Positions 11,110 through 23,300 of a stretch of DNA of 64,000 bases are shown piece after piece. This stretch comes from Culex pipiens pallens (taxonomy: Eukaryota > Arthropoda > Insecta > Diptera > Culicidae), in NCBI RefSeq assembly GCF_016801865.2, contig NC_068938.1, forward strand, positions 132,832,416 through 132,896,415, read 5' to 3'. The position numbers and the translations under genes were made by a program. The notes beneath the pieces are model-generated. The model was not told the origin of the DNA and ran no database searches. It saw only the letters and a list, made by a program, of their open reading frames with translations. How positions within the stretch are numbered: the first letter of the stretch is position 1; every line of letters starts with the position of its first letter.

Positions 11110-12495
11110 TTACAGTCTATCATGACAGAACGTATCTTGCTAATGTTGATCCGTTCAAAACTGTCGACCAGTAGATTTAATTTCTTTGCTTGAAAATCAA
11201 TAAAAGTGATCAGACATGGATCTCTGGCATTCATTTTATCGCTGCATGTAAAAATTTGTCTGAGTACTTTAGGACCCTATAAAAAAACCTTTTTTTCTCA
11301 TCCTAATGGAGGCGCATTGTTATTAACAAGAAAAAAACTTGGTTTTGTTAAAAACAAAGTTTCCAACGCACTGAAGTTTGATTACTTTCTAACACCTTGA
11401 ATTTTCTGCATTATTTATTGTTTTAGCATTTTATAAAAAGGTAGCACAGTGCAAGACATTCTTAAACATTTCCCCTGATTTAGTTAATCTACTAGATAAC
11501 AAAACAACAGAAAAGAAACGCGAGCATTCAACCGAAAAAAAAGAAAACAAAAACACCTTTTCTTTAATGAAGATAAATTGGGTAAAAGTGTATCCATTCA
11601 TCACCGTGCGAGGGGGCAACTTTTCCTCCCCCGGGACCAGGACCAGGACACCGTCAACACAATTTGTGCCGCCCTTTTCCAGCTAAAAACGGACCCCTCG
11701 AAGGAGGATAATTAAAGATTTATGGTCAACTGAGCATGGACACTGTAGCTAACAAACCGGTCAATGGTTGGTTGGTGGCAGCTTTTGCTAACTTGGGCAA
11801 TCCCGGAGGCGGAAACGTGACCATCGCGAGCGAGTGTTCAATTCTGTACACGCGAAATCTTTTACTTTTCGTTTACTTCATTCCTCATCGAAAAGTCGTT
11901 AGGACAATTGGTCTGAGAAGAGTTTATTCTTTTTCGAAGATTAGTGAGAGTATTTTCTCTACTTATTCTCATTTTGCATAATTATCAAAACAAAGCTTTT
12001 TCTTTAAAATTATTGGTTCTGAAAGATGATTCAAAATTTTTCCAAACATTTCAAATTGCTTTAATACTAAACAAAAAATCAAATGTCTTTCCTCCAATCT
12101 AAACCTCTCAAGATAGATCTAGAGATGGAACAGTCAAAATCAATTTGCCTCACTCAAATCCGGACTGTTTGTTTTACACTCGAAAGTTGGACTTTCTATC
12201 AGATTGAAAAGTGAGCACAAGTGTTCGTATTGGCGCTCTTGCGCTCTCATGTTTTTTTGTTGAATCTGGTAGAGTTCTGAAAGCTTTTCGCATTCATCCA
12301 ACGCAAGAGCGTTTTGTTCGTTTGTTCTTGCCACAAAAGTGTTCCATTCTATTCCGGTGGCAAACTAGACCTTTGCTGACTCAAAGCTAGAAGGTATTTT
12401 ATCCGGGTTTAGAGTGGGTACTCGAAAGCGAGATTGAACCGCACTTTGCAAATGGGATTTTAGTACAAAGTTTTGTTGCGAGCTTTTAGCGGAGA
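11110..12495. other. No gene recognised
   Basis: Unique-looking sequence between a fold-back element and the AACTC array. The short open frames have no recognisable domain. Confidence 0.4.
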
Positions 12496-12499
12496 TCCC

Positions 12500-13046
12500 A
12501 ACTCAACTCAACTCAACTCAACTCAACTCAACTCAACTCAACTCAACTCAACTCAACTCAACTCAACTCAACTCAACTCAACTCAACTCAACTCAACTCA
12601 ACTCAACTCAACTCAACTCAACTCAACTCAACTCAACTCAACTCAACTCAACTCAACTCAACTCAACTCAACTCAACTCAACTCAACTCAACTCAACTCA
12701 ACTCAACTCAACTCAACTCAACTCAACTCAACTCAACTCAACTCAACTCAACTCAACTCAACTCAACTCAACTCAACTCAACTCAACTCAACTCAACTCA
12801 ACTCAACTCAACTCAACTCAACTCAACTCAACTCAACTCAACTCAACTCAACTCAACTCAACTCAACTCAACTCAACTCAACTCAACTCAACTCAACTCA
12901 ACTCAACTCAACTCAACTCAACTCAACTCAACTCAACTCAACTCAACTCAACTCAACTCAACTCAACTCAACTCAACTCAACTCAACTCAACTCAACTCA
13001 ACTCAACTCAACTCAACTCAACTCAACTCAACTCAACTCAACTCAA
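12500..13046 (+). repeat. Tandem array of AACTC (5 bp, about 109 copies)
   Basis: 547 bp of a pentamer without a visible interruption. It translates to repeated LNSTQ in all + frames because 5 and 3 are coprime. Its perfection suggests recent expansion. Confidence 0.98.
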
Positions 13047-13312
13047 TTTCATTTTCTTAAGTAATCCAAGCTCAATTCCAAACCAAGTAATTCCTCAAGA
13101 CGTCACCACCATCCAAAGAACTCTGCCAAAATCTACGCAAATTCGCTCCAATTTGCTAGCCAAATCCTGCCACTCGCAAAGTTTACGTCGTCCTCGACTC
13201 GCCTTAACTCGTCGACTCGACGAAAATGAGATTATCTGCAATTTTGTTCGCGCTTCAATCTGTTTTCCTCGCTTGACGTTATTTATATATTTGTTTGTCC
13301 CTTCTTTAACAG

Positions 13313-13384
13313 CATTACCATACCCATCCGTTACAGACTGGGCGAGGACCTTTGGAGCAGCTTCTGCAGGACATGCTGACCATG
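13313..13384 (+). CDS. Candidate internal exon (72 nt), weak
   Basis: A pyrimidine-rich tract ending TTTAACAG precedes 72 nt that are followed by a GTTAAG donor, so the segment is bounded like an exon and is a multiple of three. One frame, starting after two bases, reads LPYPSVTDWARTFG and on to AASAGHADH. The first part resembles the pattern P..SV..WA..FG near the mature N-terminus of calcium-channel alpha2-delta subunits. The part after FG fits that family poorly, whereas a different frame (EQLLQDMLTM) fits better, so either there is a one-base error or the match is chance. No partner exon was found. It could be spurious. Confidence 0.25.
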
Positions 13385-13955
13385 GTTAAGGGGTTACCTG
13401 TTTTTTCTTAAATCGAAACAATTCAAAAATTTCTATCAAATATTTTTTTTTAAATATCAGGATTTGATTACATAAATTTTGGAAAATTTTCTCCTTAAAC
13501 TGCAAAAAAAATCCTGGCCTTTGCCAAAGGTCCACCGGATATGCCATCGATGATAACGAGAAGTGACGATGGCAACTGGCCGTAATGGAACCATCACTGT
13601 AATTGCCCAAAGCGCAGATATCCCGGGTACTTTCTTCGCGCGGACGAGAGGACTCAACTCGATGGCAACTCCGGCAAAAACAAAATAACACTCTTCTCTT
13701 AGTTGGTTTGAGGAGCCAGAACAAGGACGAGACGCGGAGTGTTGTTGTGTTGGATGATAAAATTAGGCGGGTAATTTGATTTGACACGATAACGTCACTT
13801 TGGCTTTATGTAGTGTTTGCCTATTGGAACTTTTGCAGGAAGAATAAACGCTTGAAGGAAGATACTTTAGTGTTGACTAACTTTCTCAACGATTTATGTT
13901 TCGTGTCAGAAAAGATTTCATTTGTTGCTTGTAAAATCATTCTTGTTTGTTGTTT
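13385..13955. other. No gene recognised
   Basis: Mixed sequence between the exon candidate and the TTTCTTG array. Minus-strand open frames have no recognisable domain. Confidence 0.4.
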
Positions 13956-13958
13956 GTT

Positions 13959-14181
13959 GTTTCTTGTTTCTTGTTTCTTGTTTCTTGTTTCTTGTTTCTT
14001 GTTTCTTGTTTCTTGTTTCTTGTTTCTTGTTTCTTGTTTCTTGTTTCTTGTTTCTTGTTTCTTGTTTCTTGTTTCTTGTTTCTTGTTTCTTGTTTCTTGT
14101 TTCTTGTTTCTTGTTTCTTGTTTCTTGTTTCTTGTTTCTTGTTTCTTGTTTCTTGTTTCTTGTTTCTTGTTTCTTGTTTCT
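13959..14181 (+). repeat. Tandem array of TTTCTTG (7 bp, about 32 copies)
   Basis: Perfect heptamers, preceded by TTTGTTG variants at the left edge and followed by ATTCAAAATTCAAGATTCAA, itself a short reiterated motif, before the next array. The motif and strand are the same as the array in lipase intron 1 (44392-46472). Confidence 0.97.
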
Positions 14182-14213
14182 CGATTCAAAATTCAAAATT
14201 CAAGATTCAAGAT

Positions 14214-14767
14214 GCTTTTTGCTTTTTGCTTTTTGCTTTTTGCTTTTTGCTTTTTGCTTTTTGCTTTTTGCTTTTTGCTTTTTGCTTTTTGCTTTTTGCT
14301 TTTTGCTTTTTGCTTTTTGCTTTTTGCTTTTTGCTTTTTGCTTTTTGCTTTTTGCTTTTTGCTTTTTGCTTTTTGCTTTTTGCTTTTTGCTTTTTGCTTT
14401 TTGCTTTTTGCTTTTTGCTTTTTGCTTTTTGCTTTTTGCTTTTTGCTTTTTGCTTTTTGCTTTTTGCTTTTTGCTTTTTGCTTTTTGCTTTTTGCTTTTT
14501 GCTTTTTGCTTTTTGCTTTTTGCTTTTTGCTTTTTGCTTTTTGCTTTTTGCTTTTTGCTTTTTGCTTTTTGCTTTTTGCTTTTTGCTTTTTGCTTTTTGC
14601 TTTTTGCTTTTTGCTTTTTGCTTTTTGCTTTTTGCTTTTTGCTTTTTGCTTTTTGCTTTTTGCTTTTTGCTTTTTGCTTTTTGCTTTTTGCTTTTTGCTT
14701 TTTGCTTTTTGCTTTTTGCTTTTTGCTTTTTGCTTTTTGCTTTTTGCTTTTTGCTTTTTGCTTTTTG
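14214..14767 (+). repeat. Tandem array of TTTTTGC (7 bp, about 79 copies)
   Basis: An uninterrupted heptamer array separated by 32 bp from the TTTCTTG array. Repeated FAFCFLL or KSKKQKA frames are periodic artefacts. Confidence 0.98.
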
Positions 14768-15215
14768 TCTTTTGAATGTTTTTTCAAACAATATTTTAAT
14801 GCTTTTCTCAATCCATTGCAAATATATCTCTCAATTTAATTTTAATCAAACAAACATTTGAGATGGCGAGAAGCTAACACGTGACAAAGCTCATTTGCTA
14901 CATGAGCTTCAAGCTAATTTATGCCTATGGCTCGCTGTAGCGGTTCATCCTCGTCGTTCATTAGGACGGTTTGTCTTTGTTGCGGTGGCTCGCCATTGAC
15001 AACGACACGTGGACACCGGAAAGACACAACACATCGCGACAACGACGCCATTGTGCGTTGCCAAAGCCACCGAAATTATCGACCGGTGGGCTCTCAGCCT
15101 CTGGTCAGAACACAATTACCGCATTAAGACCACCCGGAAATGTGATCCACACCTCAAGATTATCCTTTTGTGACAGCTAAATTGCAGCACCTGTTGGTGG
15201 GGAATTTGAGGTAAA
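14768..15215. other. No gene recognised
   Basis: Unique-looking sequence with a GC-richer patch at 14930-15140. Overlapping short open frames show no recognisable domain or splice signals. Confidence 0.4.
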
Positions 15216-15220
15216 TTTAA

Positions 15221-16629
15221 TTAAGAGCGAGTTTTTCACCAAAGTGTAACAGGTCGTATCGAGGTGCTCCGATTTGGATGAAACTTTCAGCGTTTGTTTG
15301 TCTATACATGAGATGAACTCATGCCAAATATGAGCCCTCTACGACAAAGGAAAGTGGGGCAAAACGGGCTTTGAAGTTTGAGGTCCAAAAAACCAGAAAA
15401 ATCTTACAATTGCTCGCATTTCCGTAAAACTTCATCAATTCCAACTCTCTTAGATGAATTCGAATGGTCTTTTGAAGCCCTTTAAAATGTGCCATAGACA
15501 TCCAGGATTGGTTCGACTTTTTCTCTTAGCTTTTGCAAATTACTGTCAAAAATGGATTTTTTTAAAACCTTAATATCTTTTTGCAGCAGCCTCCAACACC
15601 CATACTCCCATAGGTCAAAAGATAGGTAATTACATGGACTATAAGCCTACGGTGTTAACTTTTTGGCCAATCGCAGTTTTTCTCATAGTTTTTCGATTTT
15701 TCTAGAACAAACATTTTACAACGTTAGTTTTTGCCCTGTAGGCCGCCATAACGGCACTTTTTGGTCTCAATTTTGTCATATTCGGAATCCTCGGACAATT
15801 TCACGTAAGTAAGAAGTATTGGAGTTGTAAATTTGATTGGAAAAAATGCCATTTAGAATGAATTAAAATATTTTTTAACGATTTGTTGGATTAGGGGTAA
15901 AATAGGTTTTCGCCTACTTGATACAGCATTTGACGTATTGATCATAGGGTAAATAAGATCTATTTCTTTTTTCAAAAATGTTTTATTTAATTATTTTTTA
16001 AATCAAATTTACAACTCCAATACTTCTAACTTACGTGAAATTGTCCGAGGATTCCGAATATGACAAAATTGAGACCAAAAAGTGCCGTTATGGCGGCCTA
16101 CAGGGCAAAAACTAACGTTGTAAAATGTTTGTTCTAGAAAAATCGAAAAACTATGAGAAAAACTGCGATTGGCCAAAAAGTTAACACCGTAGGCTTATAG
16201 TCCATGTAATTACCTATCTTTTGACCTATGGGAGTATGGGTGTTGGAGGCTGCTGCAAAAAGATATTAAGGTTTTAAAAAAATCCATTTTTGACAGTAAT
16301 TTGCTAAAGCTAAGAGAAAAAGTCGAACCAATCCTGGATGTCTATGGCACATTTTAAAGGGCTTCAAAAGACCTTTCGAATTCATCTAAGAGAGTTGGAA
16401 TTGATGAAGTTTTACGGAAATGCGAGCAATTGTAAGATTTTTCTGGTTTTTTGGACCTCAAACTTCAAAGCCCGTTTTGCCCCACTTTCCTTTGTCGTAG
16501 AGGGCTCATATTTGGCATGAGTTCATCTCATGTATAGACAAACAAACGCTGAAAGTTTCATCCAAATCGGAGCACCTCGATACGACCTCTAGAACAAACC
16601 GAGCAATATTTACAAATACTGCCTCTTAA
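15221..16629. mobile_element. TTAA-flanked fold-back element (1.4 kb)
   Basis: TTAA at 15221-15224 and 16626-16629 flank GAGCGAGT and ACTGCCTC, which are imperfectly inverted. Inside, 15251-15845 is repeated inverted at about 15995-16588 with very few differences, leaving a loop of about 150 bp. It shares ends and the word AAGTGGGGCAAA with the element at 9732-11108, so they are one family. Near-identical 60-residue open frames in the two arms arise from the palindrome. Confidence 0.75.
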
Positions 16630-16631
16630 TA

Positions 16632-17348
16632 GTTTGTTTTTTTTCTGTTTTTAGATATATTTTTTGTTCAAAATCACATGTCTGCTTTTTGCCTTTGTGT
16701 CTTTGAGCTTTCGAACTTTTCAAATTATGTTTATGAAGTTAAACTTTTGTCAACTTCACCCCAATTACCCCATCCACCCTTTAATCAAGCCGTTCAAACC
16801 GCTCCTCCTAGATGAGCATGCGATATCAAAAGGAGAGCTAATTAATGACTGTCCCTATCTCCGGTGACGAGGGCGAACCATAATACCTTGGTCATTCCGT
16901 CGTCGTTGGAGACACGACAAACGTGCCATCGGAGACAACCCGCGCGAGCTTGCTCCAAAACAACAACAAACCTGGCGCCATAATAGAATAATACCGCTAA
17001 TTAGTAGCCACAAAGGTGGAAAATGTCTTGATCCTTGCTGAAGACTTGCTCTTTCCGTCTGTGATAAGCTTAGTGTTCGAGTTCGTTAGAATGACACAAA
17101 GTTGCGCCCCGTCAACGATTTTGGTGTGTCTTTTGTGAATTTTTGTGCGGGGTTGGTGAATGAGAGTGGCAAAGGGTGCTGGTAATGAAAACAGGGAAAT
17201 TTTCCAGTTAGTTGATGAATGCAAGTGTTTACGCTTGTTGGTTTTAGACAAGAATATAAACTGACGACGCGTTTGCTCAAGTTACCCTCTTCACCTTTAG
17301 CTTTTAATAAGTTACCGTAACACGAAGAAACATTGTTTTCCAAATTTA
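16632..17348. other. No gene recognised
   Basis: Unique-looking sequence before the octamer array, with no convincing exon or repeat. Confidence 0.4.
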
Positions 17349-17351
17349 TTT

Positions 17352-20300
17352 GTATTTTTGTATTTTTGTATTTTTGTATTTTTGTATTTTTGTATTTTTG
17401 TATTTTTGTATTTTTGTATTTTTGTATTTTTGTATTTTTGTATTTTTGTATTTTTGTATTTTTGTATTTTTGTATTTTTGTATTTTTGTATTTTTGTATT
17501 TTTGTATTTTTGTATTTTTGTATTTTTGTATTTTTGTATTTTTGTATTTTTGTATTTTGTATTTTTGTATTTTTGTATTTTTGTATTTTTGTATTTTTGT
17601 ATTTTTGTATTTTGTATTTTTGTATTTTTGTATTTTTGTATTTTTGTATTTTTGTATTTTTGTATTTTTGTATTTTTGTATTTTTGTATTTTTGTATTTT
17701 TGTATTTTTGTATTTTTGTATTTTTGTATTTTTGTATTTTTGAATTTTTGTATTTTTGTATTTTTGTATTTTTGTATTTTTGTATTTTTGTATTTTTGTA
17801 TTTTTGTATTTTTGTATTTTTGTATTTTTGTATTTTTGTATTTTGTATTTTTGTATTTTTGTATTTTTGTATTTTTGTATTTTTGTATTTTTGTATTTTT
17901 GTATTTTTGTATTTTTGTATTTTTGTATTTTTGTATTTTTGTATTTTTGTATTTTTGTATTTTTGTATTTTTGTATTTTTGTATTTTTGTATTTTTGTAT
18001 TTTTGTATTTTTGTATTTTTGTATTTTTGTATTTTTGTATTTTTGTATTTTTGTATTTTTGTATTTTTGTATTTTTGTATTTTTGTATTTTTGTATTTTT
18101 GTATTTTTGTATTTTTGTATTTTTGTATTTTTGTATTTTTGTATTTTTGTATTTTTGTATTTTTGTATTTTTGTATTTTTGTATTTTTGTATTTTTGTAT
18201 TTTTGTATTTTTGTATTTTTGTATTTTTGTATTTTTGTATTTTTGTATTTTTGTATTTTTGTATTTTTGTATTTTTGTATTTTTGTATTTTTGTATTTTT
18301 GTATTTTTGTATTTTTGTATTTTTGTATTTTTGTATTTTTGTATTTTTGTATTTTTGTATTTTTGTATTTTTGTATTTTTGTATTTTTGTATTTTTGTAT
18401 TTTTGTATTTTTGTATTTTTGTATTTTTGTATTTTTGTATTTTTGTATTTTTGTATTTTTGTATTTTTGTATTTTTGTATTTTTGTATTTTTGTATTTTT
18501 GTATTTTTGTATTTTTGTATTTTTGTATTTTTGTATTTTTGTATTTTTGTATTTTTGTATTTTTGTATTTTTGTATTTTTGTATTTTTGTATTTTTGTAT
18601 TTTTGTATTTTTGTATTTTTGTATTTTTGTATTTTTGTATTTTTGTATTTTTGTATTTTTGTATTTTTGTATTTTTGTATTTTTGTATTTTTGTATTTTT
18701 GTATTTTTGTATTTTTGTATTTTTGTATTTTTGTATTTTTGTATTTTTGTATTTTTGTATTTTTGTATTTTTGTATTTTTGTATTTTTGTATTTTTGTAT
18801 TTTTGTATTTTTGTATTTTTGTATTTTTGTATTTTTGTATTTTTGTATTTTTGTATTTTTGTATTTTTGTATTTTTGTATTTTTGTATTTTTGTATTTTT
18901 GTATTTTTGTATTTTTGTATTTTTGTATTTTTGTATTTTTGTATTTTTGTATTTTTGTATTTTTGTATTTTTGTATTTTTGTATTTTTGTATTTTGTATT
19001 TTTGTATTTTTGTATTTTTGTATTTTTGTATTTTTGTATTTTTGTATTTTTGTATTTTTGTATTTTTGTATTTTTGTATTTTTGTATTTTTGTATTTTTG
19101 TATTTTTGTATTTTTGTATTTTTGTATTTTTGTATTTTTGTATTTTTGTATTTTTGTATTTTTGTATTTTTGTATTTTTGTATTTTTGTATTTTTGTATT
19201 TTTGTATTTTTGTATTTTTGTATTTTTGTATTTTTGTATTTTTGTATTTTTGTATTTTTGTATTTTTGTATTTTTGTATTTTTGTATTTTTGTATTTTTG
19301 TATTTTTGTATTTTTGTATTTTTGTATTTTTGTATTTTTGTATTTTTGTATTTTTGTATTTTTGTATTTTTGTATTTTTGTATTTTTGTATTTTTGTATT
19401 TTTGTATTTTTGTATTTTTGTATTTTTGTATTTTTGTATTTTTGTATTTTTGTATTTTTGTATTTTTGTATTTTTGTATTTTGTATTTTTGTATTTTTGT
19501 ATTTTTGTATTTTTGTATTTTTGTATTTTTGTATTTTTGTATTTTTGTATTTTTGTATTTTTGTATTTTTGTATTTTTGTATTTTTGTATTTTTGTATTT
19601 TTGTATTTTTGTATTTTTGTATTTTTGTATTTTTGTATTTTTGTATTTTTGTATTTTTGTATTTTTTGTATTTTTGTATTTTTGTATTTTTGTATTTTTG
19701 TATTTTTGTATTTTTGTATTTTTGTATTTTTGTATTTTTGTATTTTTGTATTTTTGTATTTTTGTATTTTTGTATTTTTGTATTTTTGTATTTTTGTATT
19801 TTTGTATTTTTGTATTTTTGTATTTTTGTATTTTTGTATTTTTGTATTTTTGTATTTTTGTATTTTTGTATTTTTGTATTTTTGTATTTTTGTATTTTTG
19901 TATTTTTGTATTTTTGTATTTTTGTATTTTTGTATTTTTGTATTTTTGTATTTTTGTATTTTTGTATTTTTGTATTTTTGTATTTTTGTATTTTTGTATT
20001 TTTGTATTTTTGTATTTTTGTATTTTTGTATTTTTGTATTTTTGTATTTTTGTATTTTTGTATTTTTGTATTTTTGTATTTTTGTATTTTTGTATTTTTG
20101 TATTTTTGTATTTTTGTATTTTTGTATTTTTGTATTTTTGTATTTTTGTATTTTTGTATTTTGTATTTTTGTATTTTTGTATTTTTGTATTTTTGTATTT
20201 TTGTATTTTTGTATTTTTGTATTTTTGTATTTTTGTATTTTTGTATTTTTGTATTTTTGTATTTTTGTATTTTTGTATTTTTGTATTTTTGTATTTTTGT

Positions 20301-23300
20301 ATTTTTGTATTTTGTATTTTGTATTTTTGTATTTTTGTATTTTTGTATTTTTGTATTTTTGTATTTTTGTATTTTTGTATTTTTGTATTTTTGTATTTTT
20401 GTATTTTTGTATTTTTGTATTTTTGTATTTTTGTATTTTTGTATTTTTGTATTTTTGTATTTTTGTATTTTTGTATTTTTGTATTTTTGTATTTTTGTAT
20501 TTTTGTATTTTTGTATTTTTGTATTTTTGTATTTTTGTATTTTTGTATTTTTGTATTTTGTATTTTTGTATTTTTGTATTTTTGTATTTTTGTATTTTGT
20601 ATTTTTGTATTTTTGTATTTTTGTATTTTTGTATTTTTGTATTTTTGTATTTTTGTATTTTTGTATTTTTGTATTTTTGTATTTTTGTATTTTTGTATTT
20701 TTGTATTTTTGTATTTTTGTATTTTTGTATTTTGTATTTTTGTATTTTTGTATTTTTGTATTTTTGTATTTTTGTATTTTTGTATTTTTGTATTTTTGTA
20801 TTTTTGTATTTTTGTATTTTTGTATTTTTGTATTTTTGTATTTTTGTATTTTTGTATTTTTGTATTTTTGTATTTTTGTATTTTTGTATTTTTGTATTTT
20901 TGTATTTTTGTATTTTTGTATTTTTGTATTTTTGTATTTTTGTATTTTTGTATTTTTGTATTTTTGTATTTTTGTATTTTTGTATTTTTGTATTTTTGTA
21001 TTTTTGTATTTTTGTATTTTTGTATTTTTGTATTTTTGTATTTTTGTATTTTTGTATTTTTGTATTTTTGTATTTTTGTATTTTTGTATTTTTGTATTTT
21101 TGTATTTTTGTATTTTTGTATTTTTGTATTTTTGTATTTTGTATTTTTGTATTTTTGTATTTTTGTATTTTTGTATTTTTGTATTTTTGTATTTTTGTAT
21201 TTTTGTATTTTTGTATTTTTGTATTTTTGTATTGTATTTTTGTATTTTTGTATTTTTGTATTTTTGTATTTTTGTATTTTTGTATTTTTGTATTTTTGTA
21301 TTTTTGTATTTTTGTATTTTTGTATTTTTGTATTTTTGTATTTTTGTATTTTTGTATTTTTGTATTTTTGTATTTTTGTATTTTTGTATTTTTGTATTTT
21401 TGTATTTTTGTATTTTTGTATTTTTGTATTTTTGTATTTTTGTATTTTTGTATTTTTGTATTTTTGTATTTTTGTATTTTTGTATTTTTGTATTTTTGTA
21501 TTTTTGTATTTTTGTATTTTTGTATTTTTGTATTTTTGTATTTTTGTATTTTTGTATTTTTGTATTTTTGTATTTTTGTATTTTTGTATTTTTGTATTTT
21601 TGTATTTTTGTATTTTTGTATTTTTGTATTTTTGTATTTTTGTATTTTTGTATTTTTGTATTTTTGTATTTTTGTATTTTTGTATTTTTGTATTTTTGTA
21701 TTTTTGTATTTTTGTATTTTTGTATTTTTGTATTTTTGTATTTTTGTATTTTTGTATTTTTGTATTTTTGTATTTTTGTATTTTTGTATTTTTGTATTTT
21801 TGTATTTTTGTATTTTTGTATTTTTGTATTTTTGTATTTTTGTATTTTTGTATTTTTGTATTTTTGTATTTTTGTATTTTTGTATTTTTGTATTTTTGTA
21901 TTTTTGTATTTTTGTATTTTTGTATTTTTGTATTTTTGTATTTTTGTATTTTTGTATTTTTGTATTTTTGTATTTTTGTATTTTTGTATTTTTGTATTTT
22001 TGTATTTTTGTATTTTTGTATTTTTGTATTTTTGTATTTTTGTATTTTTGTATTTTTGTATTTTTGTATTTTTGTATTTTTGTATTTTTGTATTTTTGTA
22101 TTTTTGTATTTTTGTATTTTTGTATTTTTGTATTTTTGTATTTTTGTATTTTTGTATTTTTGTATTTTTGTATTTTTGTATTTTTGTATTTTTGTATTTT
22201 TGTATTTTTGTATTTTTGTATTTTTGTATTTTTGTATTTTTGTATTTTTGTATTTTTGTATTTTTGTATTTTTGTATTTTTGTATTTTTGTATTTTTGTA
22301 TTTTTGTATTTTTGTATTTTTGTATTTTTGTATTTTTGTATTTTTGTATTTTTGTATTTTTGTATTTTTGTATTTTTGTATTTTTGTATTTTTGTATTTT
22401 TGTATTTTTGTATTTTTGTATTTTTGTATTTTTGTATTTTTGTATTTTTGTATTTTTGTATTTTTGTATTTTTGTATTTTTGTATTTTTGTATTTTTGTA
22501 TTTTTGTATTTTTGTATTTTTGTATTTTTGTATTTTTGTATTTTTGTATTTTTGTATTTTTGTATTTTTGTATTTTTGTATTTTTGTATTTTTGTATTTT
22601 TGTATTTTTGTATTTTTGTATTTTTGTATTTTTGTATTTTTGTATTTTTGTATTTTTGTATTTTTGTATTTTTGTATTTTTGTATTTTTGTATTTTTGTA
22701 TTTTTGTATTTTTGTATTTTTGTATTTTTGTATTTTTGTATTTTTTGTATTTTTGTATTTTTGTATTTTTGTATTTTTGTATTTTTGTATTTTTGTATTT
22801 TTGTATTTTTGTATTTTTGTATTTTTGTATTTTTGTATTTTTGTATTTTTGTATTTTTGTATTTTTGTATTTTTGTATTTTTGTATTTTTGTATTTTTGT
22901 ATTTTTGTATTTTTGTATTTTTGTATTTTTGTATTTTTGTATTTTTGTATTTTTGTATTTTTGTATTTTTGTATTTTTGTATTTTTGTATTTTTGTATTT
23001 TTGTATTTTTGTATTTTTGTATTTTTGTATTTTTGTATTTTTGTATTTTTGTATTTTTGTATTTTTGTATTTTTGTATTTTTGTATTTTTGTATTTTTGT
23101 ATTTTTGTATTTTTGTATTTTTGTATTTTTGTATTTTTGTATTTTTGTATTTTTGTATTTTTGTATTTTTGTATTTTTGTATTTTTTTATTTTTGTATTT
23201 TTGTATTTTTGTATTTTTGTATTTTTGTATTTTTTTGTATTTTTGTATTTTTGTATTTTTGTATTTTTGTATTTTTGTATTTTTGTATTTTTGTATTTTT

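Noticed and set aside
12473..13060. LNSTQ-repeat protein
   Set aside because: A pentamer array necessarily gives the same 5-residue repeat in every open frame. There are no flanking coding features.
15319..16520. Near-identical 60-residue proteins on opposite strands starting MSMAHFKGLQKT
   Set aside because: Both lie at mirrored positions in the arms of a fold-back element, so their similarity reflects DNA palindromy, not paralogy. The same applies to pairs in 29329-30209, 36482-38024, 52146-53272 and 58345-63359.
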